Assembly (NCBI GenBank): GCA_013813615.1
Contig: JACCRJ010000472.1
Location: forward strand, 1-5,110
DNA from: Lautropia sp.
GTDB taxonomy: Bacteria; Pseudomonadota; Gammaproteobacteria; Burkholderiales; Burkholderiaceae_E
Reading direction: 5' to 3'
Length of the DNA stretch: 5,110 bases
In this document: one piece after another, positions 1-4,914 of the stretch
How positions within the stretch are numbered: the stretch's first letter is position 1
How the letters are laid out: each line of letters starts with the position of its first letter
Made by a program: the position numbers and the translations under genes
The notes under the pieces: model-generated
What the model saw: the letters and a program-made list of their open reading frames with translations, nothing else
Told to the model about the DNA's origin: nothing
Databases searched by the model: none

Positions 1-233
1 GCAACGACCTGCAGACCTGGATGGAGGTCTACTGGCTCGCCGACGGCCTTGACGCTGCGGCAGGTGCAGGCCGGGATGAGACGGGTGCAGCCACGCGCCA
101 GGGTCAAGCCCCCGTGGAAGGCTGGGACCCGAGCCCGCTGCGGCAATTGATCGAGGCGCGTGCAGGAGCCGCCGGAATCCTCGACCTGGTACATGGCGAG
201 CGGCACTACGAAGCCTTCGAATCGTGTGCCTGA
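1..233 (+). CDS. C-terminal part of a small protein, probable DUF4936 family (5' end outside window)
   Basis: The reading frame is open from the left edge (first whole codon at position 3) to TGA at 231-233, giving 76 visible residues. The ATG at 21 is probably internal, because the frame continues upstream with coding-like residues (NDLQTW before the Met). The visible part has a TWMEVYW segment near the start and ends with GERHYEAFESCA. From memory, both resemble the conserved TWMEVY and C-terminal RH-E-F patterns of DUF4936, a small betaproteobacterial family of unknown function. Between them lies an Ala/Gly/Gln-rich stretch of about 25 residues that looks like a lineage-specific linker. 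No catalytic motif, signal peptide or membrane segment is visible. The stop overlaps the GTG start of the NRDE gene by 10 bp, so the two are probably co-transcribed and translationally coupled. Coding status is likely; the family assignment is moderate because it rests on two short motifs. Confidence 0.6.
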   Translation, partial: NDLQTWMEVYWLADGLDAAAGAGRDETGAATRQGQAPVEGWDPSPLRQLIEARAGAAGILDLVHGERHYEAFESCA

Positions 234-1159
234 TCGGGATCGCCGTCGACTGGCCGGGCCCATGGCTCCTGGTGGTCGCGGCCAATCGCGACGAGTTCCA
301 TGACCGCCAAGCGGCGCCGGCGTCCTGGTGGAATGCGCCGGACGCGGCGGCCGGCCCCGAGCAGGCCACCGTGTTTGGCGGCAGGGATCTGCAGGGCGGC
401 GGCACCTGGCTTGGACTGCGTCGCGCTGCGCACGCTTCGCTGCGGGTGGGCGCGCTGACCAACCTGCGGCCGGGCCTGATGCCCGCGCCGGCCTTGCCGC
501 CGCCGGGACGCCCGGCAGTGCCACCATCGCGCGGGAACCTGGTGGCCGGATATCTGTCGAGCAGGGCCGACCCCGCCACGTTCCTGCGCAACCTCGACCC
601 GCCGCCGGGCGCCTACGCCGGTTTCAACCTGCTGGCGATCGCTCTGGGCGGCAGAGGCGGCGGCATCGACACCGGGTACCTCAACAACCTCCCTGGTTCG
701 CAGGTCCGCCGGCTGGCGGCGGGAATCCATGTGCTCTCGAACGCCACGCTGGACGTGCCCTGGCCGAAGACCCGCCGCCTGCAGGCTGCGATGACCGCGG
801 CGCTCGGGGGAGTGACGGTCGCAGTGACGGGGGCAGCACCGAGGGGAGCGACGGCGGCCACGGTTGCGGCAGACGCCGGGAATGAGGCCCGCCTGGCGAC
901 GACGCTCCTAGCGGCGCTGGGCGACCGCACCGAGGCGGGCGAGGCTGACCTGCCGCGCACCGGCCTCGACCGCGACCGCGAGCGGCTTCTGTCGGCGCCG
1001 TTCATCGTCGACGATCACTACGGGACGCGCTGCAGTACGGTGTTGGTCGTGGACCGTGAGGGGCGGGTGTATTTCGCGGAGCGAAGCTTCGGCCCCGGCG
1101 GGCGGCTGCTCGGCATGGTCACGGAGCGCTTCGTGCTCGGGCGCCCTGCCGGCTCCTAG
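224..1159 (+). CDS. NRDE family protein (TANGO2-like)
   Basis: This 311-residue protein belongs to the NRDE/TANGO2 family (Pfam TANGO2, named for its Asn-Arg-Asp-Glu motif). Motifs in order are N-terminal MCLIGIA with Cys2, ANRDEF at 20-25, GGRDLQGGGTWLG at 52-64, LTNLR at 78-82, SRGNLV at 102-107, GFNLL at 133-137, LSNATLDVPWPK at 171-182, YGTRCSTVLVVD at 266-277 and ERSF at 286-289. The start is GTG at 224, which places the family-typical Cys directly after Met. No strong Shine-Dalgarno precedes it, and the 10-bp overlap with the upstream gene suggests coupled translation. The protein is longer than the roughly 250-280 residues usual for the family. The excess sits in a Pro-rich segment (about 86-101) and an Ala/Gly/Thr-rich segment (about 194-240) containing a degenerate repeat. 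Biochemical function in bacteria is unsettled; eukaryotic TANGO2 has been linked to Golgi organisation, lipid and heme handling. No signal peptide is seen, so it is probably cytoplasmic. Confidence 0.93.
   Translation: MCLIGIAVDWPGPWLLVVAANRDEFHDRQAAPASWWNAPDAAAGPEQATVFGGRDLQGGGTWLGLRRAAHASLRVGALTNLRPGLMPAPALPPPGRPAVPPSRGNLVAGYLSSRADPATFLRNLDPPPGAYAGFNLLAIALGGRGGGIDTGYLNNLPGSQVRRLAAGIHVLSNATLDVPWPKTRRLQAAMTAALGGVTVAVTGAAPRGATAATVAADAGNEARLATTLLAALGDRTEAGEADLPRTGLDRDRERLLSAPFIVDDHYGTRCSTVLVVDREGRVYFAERSFGPGGRLLGMVTERFVLGRPAGS
809..856 (+). repeat. Degenerate 12-bp tandem repeat inside the NRDE gene
   Basis: Four consecutive 12-bp blocks start at 809, 821, 833 and 845: ggagtgacggtc, gcagtgacgggg, gcagcaccgagg and ggagcgacggcg. 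Blocks 1, 2 and 4 are clearly alike; block 3 is diverged. The period is a multiple of three, so the reading frame is kept. The blocks encode GVTV, AVTG, AAPR and GATA at residues 196-211. This is the centre of the low-complexity insertion that makes this protein longer than typical relatives. The repeat reading is direct; origin by slippage or duplication is inferred. Confidence 0.5.
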
Positions 1160-1160
1160 G

Positions 1161-1198
1161 TTCGGCTGCGGTCGACCGGCCGCAGCAGGCGCGCCGAA
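1161..1198. terminator. Possible bidirectional terminator hairpin between convergent genes
   Basis: The 59-bp gap between the NRDE stop (1159) and the end of the opposing thioesterase gene (1219) contains an inverted repeat. TTCGGC (1161-1166) pairs with GCCGAA (1193-1198), and inside it TGCGG (1167-1171) pairs with CCGCA (1180-1184) around an 8-nt loop. An 8-nt bulge lies on the right arm. The position just after one gene and in a convergent gap suits a terminator serving both transcripts. There is no T-run on either side, so it is not a canonical intrinsic terminator. It may need Rho, act as a 3'-end stabilising hairpin, or be chance in GC-rich DNA. Confidence 0.4.
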
Positions 1199-1218
1199 GG
1201 TCGGACCGCGCGGCGCGC

Positions 1219-1644
1219 TCAGCCGGGTGGCGTCTTCTCGAAGCCGGCGATACGGTGCCGCAGATCCTCGGGTATCGGCATCGACTTCGAGTCTCGGGCG
1301 TAGACATAGATGCTCTGCCCGCTGATGAGATGATCGCCGCCACGGTGGATCTCGAAGTCCGCCGTCATGCTGGAGCGGCCCAGCCGACTGCAGCGGGTGG
1401 CAACCTGCAACTCGTCGTCGAAGCGCGCGGGCGCATGGAAATCCACGGTGGCCTTGACCACGAAGAGGTGTTCGAAGGTTTCGTGCAGCCAGGCCTGGTC
1501 GCCGGCCGCCAGCATCCGCCAGTACTCCGTGATTGCCAGGTCGAAGTACGCGAGGTAATGGGCGTTGAAGACGACGCCCTGCATGTCGGCTTCGGCCCAC
1601 CGCACCCTCAGCGGGTGGATCAGCGAGAACTCCTCGAGGGACAT
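1219..1644 (-). CDS. Acyl-CoA thioesterase, YbgC/4-hydroxybenzoyl-CoA thioesterase (4HBT) type
   Basis: This 141-residue single-domain hotdog protein is of the usual length for the YbgC/4HBT group, cytoplasmic enzymes that hydrolyse acyl-CoA or aroyl-CoA to the free acid and CoA. The signature is near the N-terminus: VRWAEADMQGVVFNAHYLAYFD at about residues 14-35. Its D-x-x-G-V-V-[FY] core puts Asp20 at the position of the catalytic Asp of the Pseudomonas 4HBT enzyme, followed by the N-x-x-Y helix start. VKATVDFHAPARFDDEL (about 63-79) fits the central beta-strand and loop. The ATG at 1644 is chosen because it lies 17 bp after the SDR stop and places the motif as in relatives. A weak GAGGG (complement of 1659-1663) lies 14 nt upstream. 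The frame stays open farther upstream, but longer forms would overlap the SDR gene. It is the last gene of the minus-strand operon. The acyl substrate cannot be inferred; family assignment is firm. Confidence 0.92.
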   Translation of the reverse strand: MSLEEFSLIHPLRVRWAEADMQGVVFNAHYLAYFDLAITEYWRMLAAGDQAWLHETFEHLFVVKATVDFHAPARFDDELQVATRCSRLGRSSMTADFEIHRGGDHLISGQSIYVYARDSKSMPIPEDLRHRIAGFEKTPPG

Positions 1645-1661
1645 GTCGGTGCGCGCGGCCC

Positions 1662-2534
1662 TCAGTCGAGTTTCCTGGCGGCTTCGGGCTTGTAGGTGTA
1701 CGGATCGCTGGGGTTGCGCAGGTCTGTGATGTCCTGGTGGCGAAGCGACACGGAGCGCAGGATCTTCGGATGCGTGACGATGTAGAAAGTATCGCCGCGG
1801 ATCGCGTCGAACGTCATCTGTGCAACCTGTTGCGCCGTCAGGCGGCCGGATGTCACCGCCTTGCTGACCGTTTCCCGGGCGGTGAGTTGAGATGCCGTCG
1901 GCGTTTCCCCATCCGGCTCCGCAGGTCGGTTGCGATCCGACTGGTGGATGCCGGTGGGCACGTAAGCCGGACAAAGCACGGAGCAGCCGATCTGCGACCT
2001 GACCAGCTTGAGGTCGTGATACAGCGTCTCGGTCAGGGTGACGACCGCATGCTTGCTGACGTTATAGACGCCCATCAGCGGCGCCGACAGCAGGCCGGCG
2101 ACCGAAGCGGTGTTCACGACGTGGCCGGCGGTGCCTTTGGCGATCATCGACGGCACGAAGGCCCTGATGCCGTGGATCACGCCCCAGACGTTGACGCCGA
2201 GCACCCACTGCCAGTCGCGCTCGGTGTTCTCCCAGATGAGCCCGCCGCTGCCGACCCCGGCATTGTTGAACAGCAGGTCTACTTCGCCGAAGGCGCTGCG
2301 CGCCCGGCGCGCGAGGGAATCGACGTCGCCGCCGATGGAGACGTCGATCCTTTCCGCGATCAGCGTGGCGCCGGCCTCGCGCAATTCCGCGGCCGTCGCA
2401 TCCAGCGCGTCCTGCTGGATGTCGGCGAGCACCATTCGCATGCCCAGCCGCTGCCCCAGCTGCGCGAATGCACGGCCGAAGCCGCTTCCGGCACCGGTGA
2501 TGACCGCAACCTTGTTGTCGAAATCCGTGAGCAT
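1662..2534 (-). CDS. Short-chain dehydrogenase/reductase (SDR), probably NAD(H)-dependent
   Basis: A complete classical SDR of 290 residues. The Rossmann glycine motif TGAGSGFG is at 13-20. An Asp at the end of beta-2 (Asp38, in VLADIQ) is the residue that usually favours NAD(H) over NADP(H). Further landmarks are FNNAG at 89-93, Asn115, catalytic Ser144, and Tyr157 and Lys161 of the Y-x-x-x-K pair (YNVSK), with SVLCPAYVPTGI after it. The full Asn-Ser-Tyr-Lys tetrad is present, so it should be active. It is longer than the typical 250 residues because of a C-terminal extension after about 200, ending SDPYTYKPEAARKLD, and lacks the C-terminal GG motif seen in FabG-like members. It would interconvert a secondary alcohol and a ketone, plausibly a 3-hydroxyacyl or alicyclic intermediate given its neighbours. 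The ATG at 2534 follows AAGGGA (complement of 2543-2548) with 8-nt spacing. It starts 33 bp after the oxidoreductase gene. The substrate is unknown. Confidence 0.94.
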   Translation of the reverse strand: MLTDFDNKVAVITGAGSGFGRAFAQLGQRLGMRMVLADIQQDALDATAAELREAGATLIAERIDVSIGGDVDSLARRARSAFGEVDLLFNNAGVGSGGLIWENTERDWQWVLGVNVWGVIHGIRAFVPSMIAKGTAGHVVNTASVAGLLSAPLMGVYNVSKHAVVTLTETLYHDLKLVRSQIGCSVLCPAYVPTGIHQSDRNRPAEPDGETPTASQLTARETVSKAVTSGRLTAQQVAQMTFDAIRGDTFYIVTHPKILRSVSLRHQDITDLRNPSDPYTYKPEAARKLD

Positions 2535-2567
2535 CGCCGGCTTCCCTTTGAAGTCGATCTGCCTGGG

Positions 2568-3584
2568 TCAGTCCAGCTTGACCAGCTGCTTGCCGAGGTT
2601 GCCGCCGGCGAGCAGGCTGATGAAGGCTTCGGGTGCCTTCTCCAGCCCCTGCGCGATCGTTTCGCTGTACCTGAGGCTGCCGTTCACCACCCGTTCGCCC
2701 AGTTCCTGGAGCGCCCGCGGCCAGATGTCAAGTTGGTCGCTCACGATGAAGCCCTGGATCTTCAGACGGTTGACCAGTATCGAGCGGACGCGCTTTATCG
2801 AGATGTCGTGACCGTTGTAGCCTGCTATCAGGCCGCATACCGCGACCCGTCCGAAAGGATTCATGCGTCCCAGCACCGCGTCCATGATGGCGCCGCCGAC
2901 GTTCTCGAACAGCATGTCCACCCCGTCGGGTGTCGCCGCCTTGAGGTCTTCCTCCAGCCGCCCCGCCTTGTAGTCGACGCAGGCATCGAATCCGTAGTCC
3001 CCGGTCACGAGCCGGCACTTGCGCTCGCCGCCGGCGATCCCGACGACGCGGCAGCCGGCTGCCTTGGCGAGCTGGCCCACCACCGATCCGACCGCGCCGC
3101 TGGCGGCGCTCACGCAGACGGTCTGACCGGGCTTCGGCTCCAGAATCCTGTTGAGCCCATACCAGGCGGTGACGCCTGGCATGCCTACGACTCCCAGCCA
3201 CGCGGTCAGCGGCACCTTCGACGACGCCAGCTTCTGGACGCCGGTGCCATCGGTCACCGAAAGCTGCTGCCAGCCCAGAGGCCCCTGCACCCGTTCGCCG
3301 ACCGCGAAGCCGGCATGCCGGGATTCGACCACCTCGCCGACGGTGCCCCCGCCCATGACTTCGTTCAGCGCGACCGGCTTCGCATACGAACGGGAGTCGT
3401 CCATCCGTCCGCGCATGTAGGGATCGAGCGAAAGGTAGAGGTTGCGGACCAAGAACTGCCCGTCGGCAAGCGGCGGGACCGGTACCTCCTCCAGTCTGAG
3501 ATCCTCGGGACTCGCGTCGCCCTCCGGCCGCCTTGCGAGGACGATGCGCCGGTTCAGCCGGGCAGGGGTGATCTTGTCGCTCAT
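2568..3584 (-). CDS. NADP-dependent oxidoreductase, CurA/PTGR-like medium-chain (zinc-free MDR) family
   Basis: A 338-residue protein, the normal length for the COG2130 group (bacterial CurA, mammalian prostaglandin reductases, plant alkenal double-bond reductases). These cytoplasmic enzymes use NADPH to reduce the C=C of enones and alkenals. Landmarks are LSLDPYMRGRM at 51-61, the family-typical GMPGVTAWYGL at 134-144, the nucleotide-binding loop SAASGAVGSVVGQLAK at 159-174, GIAGGERKC at 182-190, FENVGG at 226-231, FGRVAVCGLIAGYN at 244-257, IQGFIVSD at 277-284 and the end GKQLVKLD. No zinc-ligand pattern of alcohol dehydrogenases is present, as expected. The ATG at 3584 overlaps the preceding thioesterase stop as ATGA (3581-3584) and has GGAAG 5 nt upstream, so the two genes are coupled. 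The frame runs on upstream inside the thioesterase gene, but that part is a shadow. Natural substrate unknown; in this operon an alpha,beta-unsaturated carbonyl intermediate is plausible. Confidence 0.94.
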   Translation of the reverse strand: MSDKITPARLNRRIVLARRPEGDASPEDLRLEEVPVPPLADGQFLVRNLYLSLDPYMRGRMDDSRSYAKPVALNEVMGGGTVGEVVESRHAGFAVGERVQGPLGWQQLSVTDGTGVQKLASSKVPLTAWLGVVGMPGVTAWYGLNRILEPKPGQTVCVSAASGAVGSVVGQLAKAAGCRVVGIAGGERKCRLVTGDYGFDACVDYKAGRLEEDLKAATPDGVDMLFENVGGAIMDAVLGRMNPFGRVAVCGLIAGYNGHDISIKRVRSILVNRLKIQGFIVSDQLDIWPRALQELGERVVNGSLRYSETIAQGLEKAPEAFISLLAGGNLGKQLVKLD

Positions 3585-4102
3585 AGATTCTTCCAGAATT
3601 TGAAGGTGCCGCTCGCCCGGGCGACGATGCGCTGCTCCGCGTCCAGGATCTCGCCTTCGCAGAAGCTGAGGCTGCGCCCGGCGTGCAGGCATTGCGCCTT
3701 GACGGTCAGCCCACCCCTGGCCGGGCGGATGAAGCTGGTCTTCATTTCCACCGTCAGGTTGCCACCGCTCTCGCTGCCCAGGTCGGTGCGGGCGGAGCGG
3801 CCGGCCATCGCCATGACGAAATCCAGCATCGTCATCAGCACGCCGCCGTGCACGACCGCCCACGAGTTCATGTGTTCGGGACGCGGGGTCATGGTCGCGA
3901 CCGCGCGGCCGTCGGCCATCTCCCGCAGGTGCGCGCCTAGCGACTCGATGAACGGGATCGCGACCGGCAGGTTGCCGGCTCGCGCCACCGCGCCGTGGGG
4001 ATCCCGGGCGGCAGGAATCCCGGGCCGGGAAGTTTCGGGATCGGAAGTCTCGGGGTCGGAGGTTTTGGGATCCGAAATGGGATCGGAAATGGGATCGGGC
4101 AT
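3581..4102 (-). CDS. PaaI family (hotdog) thioesterase with a Ser-Asp-Pro repeat N-terminal tail
   Basis: A 173-residue protein whose residues from about 45 onward form a PaaI/YdiI-type hotdog domain, which hydrolyses acyl-CoA thioesters in the cytoplasm, usually as a tetramer. The motif is MNSWAVVHGGVLMTMLD at 78-94. It matches the family N-x(5)-HGG-x(6)-D pattern, with His85, Gly86, Gly87 and the conserved acidic position at Asp94. GNLTVEMKTSFIRPA (114-128) is the typical following strand. Usual family length is about 130-160. The surplus is the tail of about 30 residues made of SDPI- and TSDPE-type repeats, followed by a Gly/Ala/Pro-rich linker. The ATG at 4102 is preferred over the in-frame ATG at 4135 because it lies 13 bp past the upstream SDR stop and has AAGGA 9 nt before it. 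The longer form would overlap the SDR gene by 20 bp. If the true start were downstream of the repeat, no obvious start codon is available before about residue 62. The end overlaps the oxidoreductase start by 4 bp. Confidence 0.92.
   Translation of the reverse strand: MPDPISDPISDPKTSDPETSDPETSRPGIPAARDPHGAVARAGNLPVAIPFIESLGAHLREMADGRAVATMTPRPEHMNSWAVVHGGVLMTMLDFVMAMAGRSARTDLGSESGGNLTVEMKTSFIRPARGGLTVKAQCLHAGRSLSFCEGEILDAEQRIVARASGTFKFWKNL
4036..4101. repeat. In-frame tandem repeat encoding the SDP-rich tail
   Basis: Read on the + strand, two 15-bp units (from 4036 cgggatcggaagtct and from 4051 cggggtcggaggttt) are followed by three 12-bp units (from 4066 tgggatccgaaa, from 4078 tgggatcggaaa and from 4090 tgggatcgggca). 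A shortened, diverged copy may precede them at about 4026-4035 (cgggaagttt). On the coding (minus) strand, the 12-bp unit gives Ser-Asp-Pro-Ile/Lys and the 15-bp unit gives Thr-Ser-Asp-Pro-Glu. All unit lengths are multiples of three, so gain or loss of a copy keeps the gene in frame. The last unit contains the start codon of the thioesterase gene. Confidence 0.85.
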
Positions 4103-4111
4103 CAGGTGTTT

Positions 4112-4116
4112 TCCTT
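4112..4116 (-). promoter_or_regulatory. Shine-Dalgarno site fixing the PaaI thioesterase start
   Basis: The coding strand reads AAGGA here, directly joined to the stop codon of the upstream SDR gene (TGA at 4118-4116) and 9 nt before the ATG at 4102. It is the only good ribosome-binding sequence near the N-terminus and supports 4102 over the ATG at 4135. It also implies that ribosomes finishing the SDR can reinitiate on this gene. Confidence 0.65.
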
Positions 4117-4901
4117 CAGACGGCGGTGACGCCACCGTCGATCGCGAGGATCTGCCCGGTGATGTGCTTGCCTGCTGCCGAGCAGAACAGCAGTGCCGCG
4201 CCCTTGAGGTCCTCGTCGTCGCCGATCCGCTGCAGCGGCGCCCGGGCGATGACCTTCTCCTCGATGGCAGACAGGGTGGCCGCGGTCATTTTCGAGTGGA
4301 AGAAACCGGGCGCCAGCGCGTTGACGGTGATGCCGCGGGGCCCCCACTCGCCTGCCAGCGCGCGGGTGAAGTTGACCAGGCCGCCCTTGGTGGTGTTGTA
4401 GGCGAGCGTCTGCTGCACGCCGGGCGGATTGCCGCGCAGGCCGGCGATGGAGGCAACCGTGAGGATGCGTCCGTATCCTCGCGGCAGCATCGACCGCTTG
4501 CCGATCGCCTGCGTCAGCAGGAATACGCCGGTGAGGTTCAGATTGACCAGCTTGAGCCACCCCTCGAGCGGATGGTCCTCGGCCGGCGCACCCCAGGTTG
4601 CGCCGGCATTGTTGACCAGGATGTCGACGTGGCCAAGAGCGGCCAGCGCGCTGTCGACGAAGGCGGCAATCTGCTCCGGCTTGCTCTGGTCGGAAGCGAT
4701 CCCGTGGGCGATGGTGCCGCGCGCCTTCAGATGGTCGACCGCCTGCTCGAGTTCATTGGCCTTGCGAGCGGTGATGACCAACTCCGCGCCCATGTCGCCG
4801 AGCGCTTCCGCGATCTGCAGGCCCAGTCCGCGCGACCCGCCCGTGATGATCGCCTTGCGTCCGGTGAGGTCGAACAGGGCCGCAGCGCTCCTGGAATTCA
4901 T
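4116..4901 (-). CDS. Short-chain dehydrogenase/reductase (SDR), FabG/gluconate-5-dehydrogenase-like, probably NADP(H)-dependent
   Basis: A complete classical SDR of 261 residues. The glycine motif TGGSRGLG is at 20-27, with Arg24 in the loop and Arg46 after beta-2 (ITARK). Both basic residues are typical of NADP(H)-preferring members. NNAG is at 97-100, Asn122 in NLNLTG, catalytic Ser151 (VASIAG), and Tyr168 and Lys172 in YNTTK. PGF (198-200) and the C-terminal GQILAIDGGVTAV are the usual FabG-like ending. All catalytic residues are present. The overall pattern resembles the group annotated as gluconate 5-dehydrogenase or 3-oxoacyl reductase, names often given to SDRs of unknown substrate. 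Next to a thiolase, a 3-hydroxyacyl-CoA/3-ketoacyl-CoA step is plausible but unproven. The ATG at 4901 is 13 bp after the thiolase stop, with GGGAG (complement of 4909-4913) 7 nt upstream. A longer in-frame form starting at 4949 would overlap the thiolase coding sequence and is rejected. Confidence 0.94.
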   Translation of the reverse strand: MNSRSAAALFDLTGRKAIITGGSRGLGLQIAEALGDMGAELVITARKANELEQAVDHLKARGTIAHGIASDQSKPEQIAAFVDSALAALGHVDILVNNAGATWGAPAEDHPLEGWLKLVNLNLTGVFLLTQAIGKRSMLPRGYGRILTVASIAGLRGNPPGVQQTLAYNTTKGGLVNFTRALAGEWGPRGITVNALAPGFFHSKMTAATLSAIEEKVIARAPLQRIGDDEDLKGAALLFCSAAGKHITGQILAIDGGVTAV

Positions 4902-4908
4902 TCGGCGT

Positions 4909-4913
4909 CTCCC
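4909..4913 (-). promoter_or_regulatory. Shine-Dalgarno site for the SDR starting at 4901
   Basis: The coding strand reads GGGAG, 7 nt before the ATG at 4901 and just after the thiolase TGA (4917-4915). It supports the 261-residue start and the tight coupling of the two genes. Confidence 0.6.
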
Positions 4914-4914
4914 A

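Noticed and set aside
206..1005. Minus-strand open frames opposite the NRDE gene, and a + strand frame at 328-885
   Set aside because: Their translations are Arg/Ala/Gly-rich low-complexity sequence without motifs, and they overlap a gene with many conserved family motifs.
1645..1974. Extended N-terminus for the 4HBT-type thioesterase
   Set aside because: The extension is an out-of-frame reading of the SDR gene; the hotdog domain is complete from the ATG at 1644.
3585..3863. Extended N-terminus for the CurA-like oxidoreductase
   Set aside because: The extra residues are an out-of-frame reading of the thioesterase gene. The ATG at 3584 with GGAAG upstream gives the standard family length.
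4026..4101. CRISPR-like or regulatory iteron array
   Set aside because: Units are only 12-15 bp with no spacers, are in frame with a gene, and encode a regular peptide repeat, so a coding tandem repeat explains them.
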